Origin: Opisthorchis felineus
Taxonomy: Eukaryota > Platyhelminthes > Trematoda > Opisthorchiida > Opisthorchiidae
Assembly: GCA_004794785.1 (NCBI GenBank)
Contig: SJOL01006479.1
Coordinates: forward strand, 520,243 to 584,242
Direction of reading: 5' to 3'
Length of the DNA stretch: 64,000 nucleotides
Below the pieces are notes generated by a model that was not told the DNA's origin, searched no databases, and worked only from the letters and a program-made list of their open reading frames with translations. Positions 10,980 to 22,578 of this stretch are shown here, in pieces. Numbering within the stretch: position 1 is the first letter of the stretch; each line of letters begins with the position of its first letter. The translations under genes were made by a program, and so were the position numbers.

Positions 10980-11075
10980 TTGTAAAGCAATAGAATCCTG
11001 AGCGAAACGCTCCAGTTCACATTCCCGTTCCTCTAACATCTCTTGCAAAAAGTTATAATCGGTCTGCAAATCAGT
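10980..11075 (-). CDS. Exon 24, coil with DLQTD motif at its start
   Basis: Thirty-two codons, phase 0 to 0, with acceptor cccgtttgacag and donor gtaggt. The protein begins TDLQTDYNFLQEMLEERE and runs on as a helix to DSIALQ. Here the motif is at the exon start, not its end. Exon 23 ends SLQTHH, so two QT sites lie about six residues apart across this junction. Confidence 0.9.
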
Positions 11076-11638
11076 CTGTCAAACGGGAGGAAGCGAGATA
11101 GGACGGAGGGTAAGCGAGACAAGACATGAGGACAAAAAAGACACTAAGCTTAGTGATTTACGAAGGCCACCATAGTAAGTACCCTCTGAATGACCAATTT
11201 CGTCAATGCCGTTTTCGCCCGGTTCAGTCAGTAGCAATCATACGAGACCTCAACTGTATGTGAAAACTAGTAAAGGCTAAAATGGCAGCACAGACTATGG
11301 AACGCTGATGGCACAAGAGTACAGTCAGTGCTTAAATTACCAACTGAGATTAAAAAGCACACGCGAGGAGACAAAAAATCCATGTGGACAGAAAGTGATC
11401 AGCGCTCACGAGCAACAAAATGCCAACCAATGTGGGGAGGAATATTTGGGCATCATGTGGTTCAGCGAACCTGGAGTATTAACCCACGTTGAATGGCTTA
11501 ATAACTCTTACACACAAGACCCTCCCTCGAAATAGGGAGATTTCCACTGCAAACAATACCAGTCTGTTTTGGCTTTCCATCCCAAACTAAGTGAAAGAAA
11601 AAACCTAATCATCGGCACATGAGAAACAAGAAGCTCAC
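11076..11638 (-). other. Intron 23; nothing recognised
   Basis: A 563-nt spacer; the plus frame 11308-11535 has no support. Confidence 0.5.
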
Positions 11639-11740
11639 ATGGTGTGTCTGCAAACTGGTGATCTCCTCTCGCATAGCGGACAGAACCAAGTCAGATGCAT
11701 CCTTCTGCTCCAATAGAGCTTTCAGGTCAGAAGCAGGAAT
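11639..11740 (-). CDS. Exon 23, coiled coil ending in LQT
   Basis: Thirty-four codons, phase 0 to 0, with acceptor ccgcttttttcag and donor gtgagc. The protein is IPASDLKALLEQKDASDLVL then SAMREEITSLQTHH. It is helical with heptad spacing of L and I, ending with a partial QT motif at the donor. Confidence 0.9.
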
Positions 11741-14700
11741 CTGAAAAAAGCGGATTCACAGAATGAAATGATGCTCATTTAGTATTCCTCCGGTTGCAGT
11801 TCCGATCAAACATATCTATCTAAAAAGAAGGCCACGTCCTAGAATCAGAATGTCACCAGTTGGTCTGCCGATTGGTAGCTGTGTCGAACCTTACCATCGA
11901 GGGGTTAAACAACTTATTACCGAATAGCTGGACCATGGCACCAATTAAAATCCCTCACTGTCCCGTGACCATACTGATCACGCGAATATCACATCACTAA
12001 CTGTGACACGTAGAAAAATGACCCACCTAATAGAGGTGAAGTCAAATGAGTGTGCAGTCATACATGACTCGAACACAGGCGGTCAAGGTCATGTGCAAAT
12101 TAGATAAGCATTGGTAATAAATCTTGCTACCCAAAAACCGGAGTATCGTATCCGCGCAATCCTCAGACTAAATTACAACGAATAACCATATGAATCTAAG
12201 GGAAAATAAGAGTGACAGGTCACAACAACTGCTTCCCACCTCCGAGCAACAAAGCATCAGTCCCCTGGGTGCCCAAGTGGATAAGAGAGCGCAGGACTGC
12301 GAAGGATACGCTAGAGCCTTAGTCCTTATGTCCAAAAGTAAAATCAAGGTACATTCGCGCACAACGGTGCATTACAACTGTGATGGATCACAACGATTTG
12401 GATGTGTGGTCTGTCTGGCTAAAGTTTGTCCAGATCGCTTATGGTACAATAATATGGTTAGTAATTGAGCGACTAACGCTGGAAAGGCAGGAATAGTGGT
12501 CGCAGAAGGTCTCAAGGATATAGAGTCTTCATGGAAGTGTAAACGGTCAGTAAAATGAACGTCTGGCAGGATCGTAGGTCTAAAGAGCGCACCAACTGTT
12601 CACTGTGCGACACAACAAATGGCTCTAAGAAGCACAACCGACGAAATTACTATCGCTCATTAGTCAGTTGTTGACCACGTAACACCTCGAGAGCAGATAT
12701 GAAATCAGTTGGGTGTCAATGCTAGCTGGCCGGTCTCCGCATTCCGGAAATCCCTGGTAAAACCTCAGTATCGATCATGTGACCTAGTTATGTGTGAAAC
12801 AGAGCAATTTGACCAAAATAAGACGCGACGAAAACTGCAGATAAGTTAAGTTGCTACTTCATTTTTTTTATAAAAAAACACATCAAAGCCGGCAATAGTG
12901 ACCTACGTGGTAATTTTGCATAGGTATTGCTAAATTTATGGTCAGCAATTGTTAGGCTCCATTTTCAGTTGACCGTTCCGCGTCATATTTTCGCATCCTC
13001 GAGCAAATTAATCGAGAAATCAACTTCCCCGTGTTTTTGGTGCAACCTGATGGTCTCAGGCATGAAATTTATTGTCATTTTCTCAGAGGACATTATGGTT
13101 CACGTTAAGCTTACTGCATTTATTTTGCACGCTTCAAAACGCACCACGCTAGCTAGGTCTCACCGTTAGCCAAACACATTCACAGTCTCACGTCTTGGCG
13201 CAATTATTCTGGTGAGTCCATAGAAAGGAAAGAAAGCATCGGAATCGAGTTCCGCCCTTATTAAAGTACTTCATCATTGGATATCCTTGGCCGTACCGGG
13301 ACTTGAGTTCCGATATTTAACATGAGAGGTAAGGGTGTTACAGCTATTCCAGCAGCGTATGTTGGAAACAGATTAGTTGTCATGACTGAACAGGCGAACA
13401 TCATCACGCATAAGTGATGTGACTGGCTCGCTCAAACGACGATCCAGTAACCGTCCTGGTTGTGTCGATCGATTGACTCACCTGTCAGGACTTCCCAGTC
13501 AGGGACGCTTGGAGCCTGCTAGACACTTTTTGACTAGCTGTAGGTCATTGTGGGATTTGTAGAATTTGAGCTCGCCTCATTTTCGTTTGGACAGTCTTCT
13601 TCGTGTCCTGCCCGGTGCTTTATTTCTTCAGTGTGCACTCACCAAAATAATTGCACCAGGACAAAAGGAGCGCCGTTCAAACGAGTGGCGTGAATGCAAG
13701 GTAATCTTAGTTGTGGTTTTACTGGTAAGCTTTCGAAGTAAAATACATTGTAAGGAGTGTGAAGGTAGCATGAATTAACACAAAATAAAACTAACATCAC
13801 CTGCCAACTTCGTCAAAAATGTATTACTGTTCGAAGGACGACTTATACCACAAAACGTTAGCCACGGAATGTCTCAATCGCAGACTGCTAAGCACGATTC
13901 GTAGAGTAGATAATTCTACCGTGACTCTAGCCCTCCTCGAAAGATTACTAGCACGTTTCCTTTTAGTGCAGGAGGTCTTTTCAACTCGTCCGCAGCTTTT
14001 ACCAACCTCAGACACCTATGGCGCCGGTGTGACATCAGTTTGTCTGTCAAAGGCAGAGTATAAATTACGATAGTGCGATCCATAACACCTTGTGAATGAG
14101 AAACGTGGCCTCTACGGGCAGATGAAGTACGAAAGCTGTCGGTGTCTGAACATCGGTGCTTCCGAAGAACTCTCCGCGATGGATGAATTACTCACGCTTC
14201 ACAGTTTACGCTGTTTAGGACCATCTGCCTCGCCGGGCCCTTTCCCCCCGATCTGTGCTGAGTGGAAGAAACCGAGAGGTGGACAGTCTATCACCTGGAA
14301 ACGAACTATGAAAACACTAGTCAGTAAACTCAGTCGAGTTGACAGATGCCGCCTCCCTGGATGGGGACCACGAAGTTCAACTCACCAATGGTTAATGAAG
14401 TTGGCACATATCGCCCAATCACGCAGTCATTGGCGCTCGTGCATCAAAGTTATCGCCCTCAATGCGTAACAGCCCAGTGCCTTGAATTAACTGATCACAC
14501 CATCGTCTGCAACGCTTGGCTACATCTCCCACTCCTACTTTCTGGTGACCGAAAGTGTAGAATCTGGAACCAACGTACCCTTGGTACATGGTTTATGGCT
14601 GATAAACTGAACTGAACTGAACTGACTCGTTCGCTCACTGCTCCCGCAATTCACAATTAATTTCGGAGATTTAACAATCTTCTCACTTGACTTATCCAGC

Positions 14701-15198
14701 GCCAAACCAGTCACAGTGTCCAAACGTGAAGGCTCAAGTGTGTCCAGCATGCATTGGTGGTAACGCTCGTTTTGCACGGCAGACGAGCAGATGTGGATAT
14801 GGCTGAAAAAATCCACTGCTGATGAACTGTGAACGGTGAACAGTGTGTGTGAACTAATGCCGGCAGGAGTAAGACTGCTCAGGGCAGAATGATGCAGAAG
14901 TCATCTCGACAAATCTTGGAACTACCAAAGAGTTACCGGGGTTTTTAATTCAGAAAGTGCCGAAATTACATATCCTTCATTACGACCACGTATGACACCA
15001 AAAACTGATCGCACAGGCGCACTGTATGTCCACAGCACGAATCAATTTCAGTCTTGTGATCCGCTGCGGCACAAAAAGGTTGTGTTAGGCGTACTCTATA
15101 GAAATGGTTTGACAAAACGTAGTAAGGACCCCATAGACCAGGGTCTCTCCGAGTTCAAATAAAACGGAATTTACACCAGAGCACAATCTCAGACTTAC
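11741..15198 (-). other. Intron 22 with antisense RTE fragment
   Basis: A 3.5-kb intron holding the RTE 3' fragment at 14090-14632. A lone QTD-encoding frame near 12410 on minus has stops on both sides and no usable splice sites. The remainder shows nothing recognisable. Confidence 0.5.
14090..14632 (+). mobile_element. RTE-type non-LTR retrotransposon 3' end with TGAAC tail
   Basis: The plus frame reads AMDELLTLHSLRCLG, then WKKPRGGQSITWKR and CRLPGWGPR, the C-terminal signature of flatworm RTE polymerases. The 3' untranslated part (about 14540-14605) matches that at 27565-27645. It ends at tggctgataaactgaactga followed by a short TGAAC/CTGAA tandem tail (14603-14625), the microsatellite-like end typical of RTE elements. 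Frame breaks are present; this is a dead fragment. Confidence 0.75.
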
Positions 15199-15603
15199 AA
15201 TTTCTATTTCCAATGCTCGCGTGTCACATGAAGCATCGGTAACTGACAATGACGGTGCAATTATGGATGGTGACTGGACGTCCACGAGAACTTCTATTGG
15301 CGATTGTGCCCGATCCAAAAGAGTTACGCTAGCTAGGCGAGGGCTTTCCTCTTCGGTAACCTGATGAATGAGTGTTGTGTCCCTATTCTCTTCCGCAGTC
15401 TGTAAATCTGACCGGATGCTGTCTACGTGCGGTGGAACACAACTAGATTTGGATGAGGCCACATCCTGCAGCTGAAAGTTCTCCACCACGCCACTCATTC
15501 TCAACAGGTCGAGATCGACACTATCGAACAAGGTCATGCCACGAGACATCTCCACACCCGTGTCATCCATTGTGGAGAGGAGACTTGGTAGAGAGTGGCG
15601 ACG
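15199..15603 (-). CDS. Exon 22, long acidic linker with LQTAEE
   Basis: One hundred and thirty-five codons, phase 0 to 0, acceptor tgctttactttcgcag and donor gtaagt. The protein begins RRHSLPSLLSTMDDTGVEMS, is rich in S, D, E and V, contains IRSDLQTAEENRD as a partial QT site, and ends DTRALEIEI, where coil character resumes. It is a disordered spacer between coiled-coil blocks, the second largest exon of the model. No enzymatic domain is visible. Confidence 0.85.
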
Positions 15604-16367
15604 CTGCGAAAGTAAAGCACGATTGGTGATATATGTAAATATGACAGAGCAATTTGTGAATAGCCCAAAGAACACCAGGAATATTAAGTCAGACTTGGAA
15701 TTGGAAGTACTTGAAAACTTATCGGAATATTGGTAGCTCGGGTGCGTTTACTGGTAGTTGATAAGCTCGCCGAGCTTGGCAGTTAGCTTAGCCACCACTC
15801 AGGGAGACAACATCAGTGCGCGCACTGATGCTTGCAAGCTAATGGCCAAGCTCTGAGAACAGATCAACAAACATCTAATCAACTACCAATGAAAGTACTG
15901 TTTTGCACTCATCGCCGTAGTGATAACAAAGAGTACGAATGTACCATGAGTAAGTACGTACAACTGTCACAGCAAATATTCAGTATATTGGTCTCCAGCC
16001 GAAAAGCCGATCACAAGTAACCTCTACCTCAAGATTTGACAGGATGATGAATACAATCAAGCGTCAACAAAAGCCATCTTGGGATTTACTTTCTCGGATT
16101 ATATTGGTCCCTGGTTTACGCAGTGCTTAAAATAGCATTTGGCCACCAGTGCAGACAAGTTATTTTCGTCGAATGAAGTACACAATGCTCGAAGATGGAT
16201 CCTAAACTGTTCCTAATCCCCTTCTGGAAAGTCACATATTGTTGATAAACAGACCACATGGATGCAAAGGTAGTCTGAATAGTAAAGGATGGAAACAGTA
16301 TGGAGCCACAAGTGGCCAAACAGAACTGGGAAAATAGAACATCTATCACGGCATTTGGCGACCTTAC
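15604..16367 (-). other. Intron 21; nothing recognised
   Basis: A 764-nt spacer without recognisable repeat or further exon. Confidence 0.5.
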
Positions 16368-16442
16368 CTTCGGTTTGGGTTCCGATCCTGGCTGTGGAGA
16401 GTCCCACGTTTCGGTGTTCACAGCCTGATCCTTGAGCTCGAT
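16368..16442 (-). CDS. Exon 21, short module with AVNTET (variant motif)
   Basis: Twenty-five codons, phase 0 to 0, acceptor caaccacagccacttcag and donor gtaagg. In the frame that keeps the model open the protein is IELKDQAVNTETWDSPQPGS then EPKPK; AVNTETW looks like the motif with Q changed to N. A shifted frame is also open and would encode RIGTQTEG, a perfect motif, but it needs 2-nt/1-nt phases that neither neighbour provides. Confidence 0.75.
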
Positions 16443-17517
16443 CTGAAGTGGCTGTGGTTGAAAATGTACGTATGATTGGAAGCCGGTGGAAAAGTGGCAG
16501 GATGATTTCTAGTTGATCAGTCAAGGCCCTATCAACATCAGAGCAGCATTACCTCACGAACCAATACCATGATAAAACATGCTCTTGCAGAAGAGGATTT
16601 TCTATCACGATATTCTATCAGTCGGCTATACTTCCAAGAACCATTTGAGAGATAATGCTGGCTACCTCAAAGGGCTGATTTACCGCTAGAGGGCTATCTC
16701 GCGAAGGTCGTGTCATTGATCTTGATGTATGGGTTTACCAGCCAACCGTAACTAGCGGTTCTCAACGGGAGAGGGAGGGCGATAGGGGGGAGTGGGATAA
16801 AGGTCGAGGAGTTACTGAACCAGTACTCCAATCGGCTGCTCATCCGTCTGTTGCACTTGCGTTGGATGCATTCAGTTTACTCATATTGTGACGACCACTA
16901 TTGCCTTGTATATCAATCCTGTATTCGGTAGCTCACATTCTGCGGTCAAATTTGTGCGTAAAATATGTGCATTTATAAGGAGAAGAAACAATGTACTCAA
17001 ATGCGGTAAGAAGAGATACAACCAACACATAAGGGGACAGGTGCATTCAAAAAACGTTCTGATCACCCATCTATTATTCCGATGCACCAGTATAGCTTTC
17101 ACTTGCACATACACAAGCGCATGGCCAGTGAGAAAGGCTCCACAACACTGAGAAAAGCCGTTGAGAATACCCGCATGTGTTCGCGGCAGTTCATTTTAAT
17201 TGGCTCTCACAAGAGAAGATGTCCCCTATCGAGAAGCCATTGGGGGAAAAGTGGATCACTAACAGCAAGAAATTGCCAACTTCCACGGCCACGACTCGAC
17301 TCGTCAAGATAGGTAGGACTAAGGTATAATTAAAGTGCAAGGCTGGGGTTCAGGCCGTTGGTACTCGCAAAAAAGTTTGACGGAGATCTTTGGATTACTA
17401 GTTATTCCGCTCAATAATCGTAGGGAGACCGTACAAAAATCTACACACACGAATCCGCCTCATCAAGTATCACAGAACAATAATGCACTTTCAGCCCAAA
17501 AGGAGCAAGTAACTTAC
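16443..17517 (-). other. Intron 20; nothing recognised
   Basis: No repeat or RNA motif recognised; the short plus frames around 16888-17312 have no support. Confidence 0.45.
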
Positions 17518-17874
17518 TTCTTGATGACTAAAACTATTGCCCTGTGTTCCGCGACGCTCTCGTTTCACGATACTGGACACAAACTCCTGTTCTTCTTCAG
17601 TCAACGTCAGCTGTCCCAGAAAGGCAGCAGCGGCTGCTGCGTCCCAAGTTCGCGTCCTTACGATTCGTTTCGTCTTCGTCACCAATTCCGGACTGTTTTC
17701 GTCAATCTCAGCCTCCAAAGTTTGTGTTGACGAGTCCATGAAAACACGCGAAACACAATCGATACCCGTGGCGCTATCATCATCTGCTTCGGCTACCCAT
17801 GAAGGTCGTCGGTGTGTGTCAAGGTTTGGTAGTAGTGGTGATAAACTGACATTGTTCTCTTCTAGATGACGAAT
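17518..17874 (-). CDS. Exon 20, linker with canonical STQT motif and an Ala run
   Basis: One hundred and nineteen codons, phase 0 to 0, acceptor ttttttgtcacacacag and donor gtaagt. It begins with coil (IRHLEENNVSLSPLL), passes through an acidic linker, then MDSSTQTLEAEIDEN, whose TQT is the classic LC8 anchor. A basic stretch (KTKRIVRTRTW), six alanines and a helix LTEEEQEFVSSIVKRE follow. The basic and Ala-rich part has no parallel elsewhere in the gene. Confidence 0.9.
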
Positions 17875-19706
17875 CTGTGTGTGACAAAAAATGACCAGAA
17901 TCCATCGCGATAAACAGTGAAGGTGAAAGAGAGATCCTACTGGTGGCACGTGCGTACGTAACCACGTACATCGGAAATGGACCAATCAGACGCAGAGTCT
18001 GTACCACTGTGTACTAGCGAATCAGTCTTCGTGGCATATAGCTCAGAAATAACTTGGTTCATAAAAAACGGCCAACTCTGTATTGGTTTTAATCGACGAT
18101 GACGAACGGTCAACAACTCCACAATCTCCGTTACACAGCATGACATCCAAGTTCAGCATGTAGTGGATTTATAGCTCATTTAAATTCCACGAGTGTGGAG
18201 GAGCTCGTATGTGGGTGTTGATGAACGATACGCGTTCGGTTTCATCTGCTTCGAAGAGGTTGACAAGCAGCAGCTCTGTAGAGTAAAATTCCCTGAGAGG
18301 ATCCAGAGGGTCTTGAATAACACCTTCCAAAAAATGTGCCTCTGACGGCTTTAGTTTAAGTTCTAATCGTTCAACAAACGCACTGGCAGTTTAAGCATGT
18401 TGGTCCGCAGTCGCGTTGGTTACACAAGGTGTATGAGTGGACTACGGCGGTTTGAAAAAAAATAGTCCAAGTGTGCGCCACTCTGTCGCCCCATGCAAAT
18501 CACCTGTAACGAAGTTCGGCTCGAATCCTATGAATACCTAGAAAATGAATTCGTGCTGAAAGATATGCAGCTAGGAACAACCTACAAAATACAACAAATC
18601 AAATCTTAAGAGCGAAAACATCAAGTCAGAAAACGAGAATGCTTTCGCGTCCCGAAAGCAGCGAAGGATATTTGAACCCTGTCCTGTAAAGTGAAACGAA
18701 GTGGAACAGTGTACTGGTTGGTTTCGATAGATAACCATGTGTGATAGATAAGCCAGGTTGTGTCCCCGAAAATAGGGTTTCCATCGGATCCGTGGAGCAC
18801 TTGAAACCACCGAAAACACTAGGCATTTAATCTGGACAGCAGTCGGTAAGGTCTCACGTAATGTAGATTGACCTACATTAAGATAGCAATCCTGCGAGTT
18901 TAAAAGAATGCGGAGATATTTGCGACTAAGACTATTAGACTACTCATGAGTAGCTAGATTATTCGTGCTAAATAAAAAATCTTCCAGGCCGCTGTCGGGG
19001 TGGGGCCGGATACCAGAAACCATGGCTGAGCTGTGACGGATGCGCACGAAAGGCCCCAACTGAAAACTGGCTCCTGTGTTTGTCTTCCATAAGAACAAAT
19101 TGCTCAACCGAGCGCACAAATTGATAGCGTTGCTGATGCAGTCACTGGATGGCGCGTGTCATAGAACCGAAAACAACTTAAGTCCAACAGCCACAACACG
19201 ACGGCTGAAACAACTAACACCAAGCTGAATAAGAAGCATACACGGATCGGGGGCGACACAAAACCTGTAGTGAGATTAATGCGTTATAGCGTCATAAGCC
19301 AATAACAGTCCGAATGTAGTTCAAAGATCACCGGTTGATTGTCAGCGTACTTCGAAGTGTTCTGCTGAAGACCAACGTAAGCTAAGGTCATTCAGTCAAC
19401 AGGGTTATTTTTCTAGTCAGCAACGCAGACAATCAGGGCACTGCAAGTGATCAACGGCCGACTCGCACAAGCAACTAAAGAAACAACCATGGGCTGGAAC
19501 AATCAAATCCAAGCGAATCCGAACAACAACTAATATAAACTCATTGCTATCGCTCAACGGAGCGAGATTACCCGGGAGTCAGTCAACGACTTTTATTTGA
19601 TTGATTTAAAATTCGAAGAGTGAAAATGCATCGGATGAAGGCTTGTTCGACACAAAGCAGACATCACAGAGGTAGTAACCTAACAAGTTCGCCGAGAGGA
19701 ACTTAC
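17875..19706 (-). other. Intron 19; one doubtful exon
   Basis: Holds the doubtful exon 17970-18041. Otherwise nothing is recognised across about 1.6 kb. Confidence 0.45.
17970..18041 (-). CDS. Doubtful extra exon between exons 19 and 20
   Basis: Twenty-four codons that would fit phase 0 to 0, reading LYATKTDSLVHSGTDSASDW then SISD, with donor gtacgt and a poor acceptor (gttatttctgag). The acidic Ser-rich content fits the linkers, but coil and a clear motif are missing. It is left out of the codon count. Confidence 0.28.
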
Positions 19707-19811
19707 TCTTGTTTGTGCCTGTAACAATTCCTCTAAAGGCACGAGCTCCACATCCGTCTGGCTCGATGCATCGTTCAAATAGAGCAACGCAACAGCTGTT
19801 TTTACAACCTC
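19707..19811 (-). CDS. Exon 19, module with SSQTD motif inside a helix
   Basis: Thirty-five codons, phase 0 to 0, acceptor cttatttttag and donor gtaagt. The protein is EVVKTAVALLYLNDASSQTD then VELVPLEELLQAQTR. The motif is central, followed by a short leucine-rich helix ending QAQTR, a second weak QT. Confidence 0.9.
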
Positions 19812-20259
19812 CTAAAAATAAGATGGAACAGACTAAAATAGCAGATGAACAGGATGGCCTTGTAAAATCAAATGGGTTCCAGAATTAAAGCTGTCTTGCG
19901 AGGTACATTAGGTTGTGGAACTCAGTGCGAAACACGGGAGCAGGTAGCTAGTGCCGTTACAGTCTTGCTGCCTGTTGATAGTATAGACTTCGACTGGATG
20001 AGGCATTAGTTCAAATAAAGTTCGAGACTTCATGAGTAGGCCACAGGAACTAAATGTAGATCGCAAGCGGTTTCAGAGCACAATTCAGACTTCAGTACAT
20101 TTAAGTAGAACTACTGACCACGCTTCAATGTACTGGCTGGAAATCCACCAGAGGAAAGCATGCTCTCTATTGCTTCATTTTATCGGAGTAGGCACTATAC
20201 CACATTTATCCACTGTGCTGGGTGGATAACTGCATAGTTTCTTGACAGAACACACTGCT

Positions 20260-20359
20260 CATAAGGTTGATGAAAGCTCTTTAACAGCCCACTACCGTTT
20301 TTTGTCCTTCTTGGGGCTTGTCAGGTAGGCGCAGTCCGCGAGCTTACGTCAACTTTATG
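20260..20359 (-). ncRNA. Decayed hammerhead ribozyme (copy A)
   Basis: The inverted ends and layout match the intact unit at 3011-3109, but the core reads CTGACAA instead of CTGATGA and GAAAC is AAAAC. The invariant G8 and G12 are both lost, so cleavage is not expected. Confidence 0.7.
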
Positions 20360-21017
20360 TCTTACTTGAACGCAAAATTGATTAGATATACGCATTAGCA
20401 GGTCACACTGGTGTTATATATGTGGTATCTAAAATATATTGCCAACTGGAACATAAGTAGGCGTCTATGTCGCTCATACAGTTGATGAATACCATAAACG
20501 GGAAATCCACTTGAGTTGTGCCTTGACAACAAAACATTTTGAAAATGAGTGCATTTCGGCAACTGGATACTTCATTTTAGTTTATTGCACAACAAGCCCT
20601 GACTTCTCATTCCACATTAGTTTTCTAGGTGGATAATCCACTTACTCTCGATTTCGGTGTTTTGCACGTGGCTTGGTACCGTGCTGCATCACGTGGGTTC
20701 ATATCACACTGTTGGGTTCCACGGGGTGACTTACTAGCCAACAAGCAAGTGCCTGCTCGTATAGTTCATGAGTGATTGACCGTAACCATATTAGTCGATG
20801 GGCATTATTTTACTCAACAGTGCGAATCCCACCTGCCGCTCCATGAGGGTGTGCCAATTCCGGAGGATAATGCGCAAAGGTTCTGAGTAGTACTCGAATA
20901 GAAAAAACTCGTTCAGCTGTAGCACCCTTTCGGTGCCTATCTGCCATGCCAACGGAAGTGGGCACGAGGGTTGGGATACTCCCAGGTTCTCCAAGTCTAG
21001 ACAGGATAAGTCGAGGT

Positions 21018-21080
21018 ACTGAGGTTGGGTTCGAATCACGGATCTTCCAGCTGATGCTTTAATCACTGAACTATCTCGAG
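21018..21080 (-). other. tRNA-like head of copy A
   Basis: The minus strand reads gatagttcagtgattaa then gattcgaaccc, decayed pol III box A and box B compared with copy B. The middle of the head differs strongly from copy B although the body is nearly identical. Confidence 0.6.
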
Positions 21081-21849
21081 ATAAAGTCACTCCCAGTCCT
21101 ACAGTGGCCTTAGATGAAGTTGCAGTTGTTTAGGAATGTAGTTAAGGACGTGGCAGGAGGTGAATTGTGCAAAATACTATGAACGTAAGCAGAGATTATA
21201 TAAGTGGCTAGAGTGCAGTCTGGTACACAGACCCTTCCTTTTCTGAACCTATCAAGTCCTTTGGTTCGGGGTGACGTCAAATGGTTTTCTTCAGTCAAGC
21301 GGGCATTATGAAGAATAACGATGAACAACTGTACAATAAAATTCTATAAGTTGGCGTGGTCTCGTATCAATGGCTCCGTTTACACGGCAAACATTCATTC
21401 AAACTTGCTCAACGGCATTTGGAGGATCACTCATCAAAATGTCGACCGGTTTGACTGCAGCCACTGGTTTGACCAGCCACAACTCCACTTCATGTTTGGA
21501 TCGGCAGGACAATTAGTAAATAGCGCTCTTCATGTGTAGATAGTGGCTTCGTAACCTTCAATAGTTTTCAATCTTGCAAAAGAACCGTCTGTATTAACTT
21601 TATATCTTGGCATCTCAATCCTGTACTTTGTAGGCCGAATAAAAAATTCCGCCGTAAAAATTGTCGTTTCTCATATTCATATCGCTAGGTAGAAGGCAGC
21701 TGCGAGTACCGCCCAAATTACAAATGATTTTTTTGAGGAAATGATTTCGAAAATGTGAGGTTTCATGAGGTTTCACCGAACAGAAAGCTATAAGTGTTTA
21801 CAAGCGCACACCACCATCAGAATCGTCAGTAAAAAAGCCGCGTATTTTG

Positions 21850-22345
21850 ACGTGCAGTGGTTATAGCTGTCATAGTTTCGTTCACTAATGATTTGGAGAG
21901 GCGGGGTAGATAGCTACAGATTGGAGGCGGTAGCTGATAGGGTTGATGCTTCAATACGAGGTGTCAGTAGACTTTCCATTGGGGAGATATGGAGGGGAGC
22001 TACGCATTGAAGGTCACAGCTCGGATGCACGAGCGTGACTGGGCCATGTCTGACAGTGTCTCTAACTATTGATGTGTCCTGTCTCCGGGTCCTCATCCAG
22101 GGAGACGGCAATGACCAACGTAACTAAGTTTGCTGGTGATGGATTCCATACTTCGTTGCCAAGTCATTGTTTGACCTCCCCTGGCTCGTTTCGACCCTTC
22201 GCGTGGTTATGCAAAAAGGGCTATTCGAGGAAGTCGGCCAGCTGGCATACTGAGTACGTGACCAAGCCAGCGCAACCTGTGGAGTGTGATCAGTTCATCT
22301 ACCGTGGGCGAGTTATTTCTTCCGAAAACCGAGTGTACGCACATA
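21850..22345 (-). mobile_element. RTE-type non-LTR 3' end fragment
   Basis: On minus, conserved C-terminal pieces of the RTE polymerase can be followed through several frames: AGWLPRIALFA-like, then GHCRLPG-type and ISNAEV-poor ends, followed by a variant of the shared 3' tail. The open frame 21914-22111 belongs to it, with SIVRDTVRHGPVTLVHPSC resembling the end of the copy at 9040-9110. It is heavily frameshifted. Confidence 0.55.
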
Positions 22346-22559
22346 GTAAGCACGCTGATCGCTAAGCACTAAGACAGAAATCAAAACAAGTTATACAGCA
22401 GTAATCGACATGATAGGGTACGACACCCACAGGGAGAAACTTCTCTCCGAGGAGAAGAGGCTGGAAGAAGAGTTTACTCAATTTTATCCAGAGCCAGATA
22501 GGAGGGACTTAGTTGTTCCGGAACTCAGCAACTGCTAAAATAATTTACTATGATCTTTT

Positions 22560-22578
22560 GTGTGTGCGTGTGTGTGTG
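22560..22578. repeat. TG dinucleotide run
   Basis: Interrupted (TG)n tract in intron 18. Confidence 0.8.

Larger units (their letters stand above)
20046..21080 (-). mobile_element. 1-kb tRNA-headed, ribozyme-bearing repeat element, copy A
   Basis: On minus it starts with a tRNA-like head (box A region 21064-21075, box B region 21027-21039), then aggcaccgaaagggtgctac, a long body, a decayed hammerhead unit (20260-20359), and ends near ggaactaaatgt. The plus-oriented copy B at 45799-46840 matches the body almost base for base, differing at a few positions per several hundred by eye. It has no coding capacity beyond a shared chance frame of about 80 codons. This looks like a SINE-like non-autonomous element. 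Confidence 0.8.

Noticed and set aside
12405..12425. QTD-encoding string on minus (SQTDHTSK)
   Set aside because: Stops on both sides within 17 codons and no plausible donor. Possibly a dead module, but unproven.
14030..14045. QTD-encoding string (RQTDVTPAP) next to a gacag acceptor-like site
   Set aside because: Runs into a stop after nine codons in that frame and lies beside RTE sequence.
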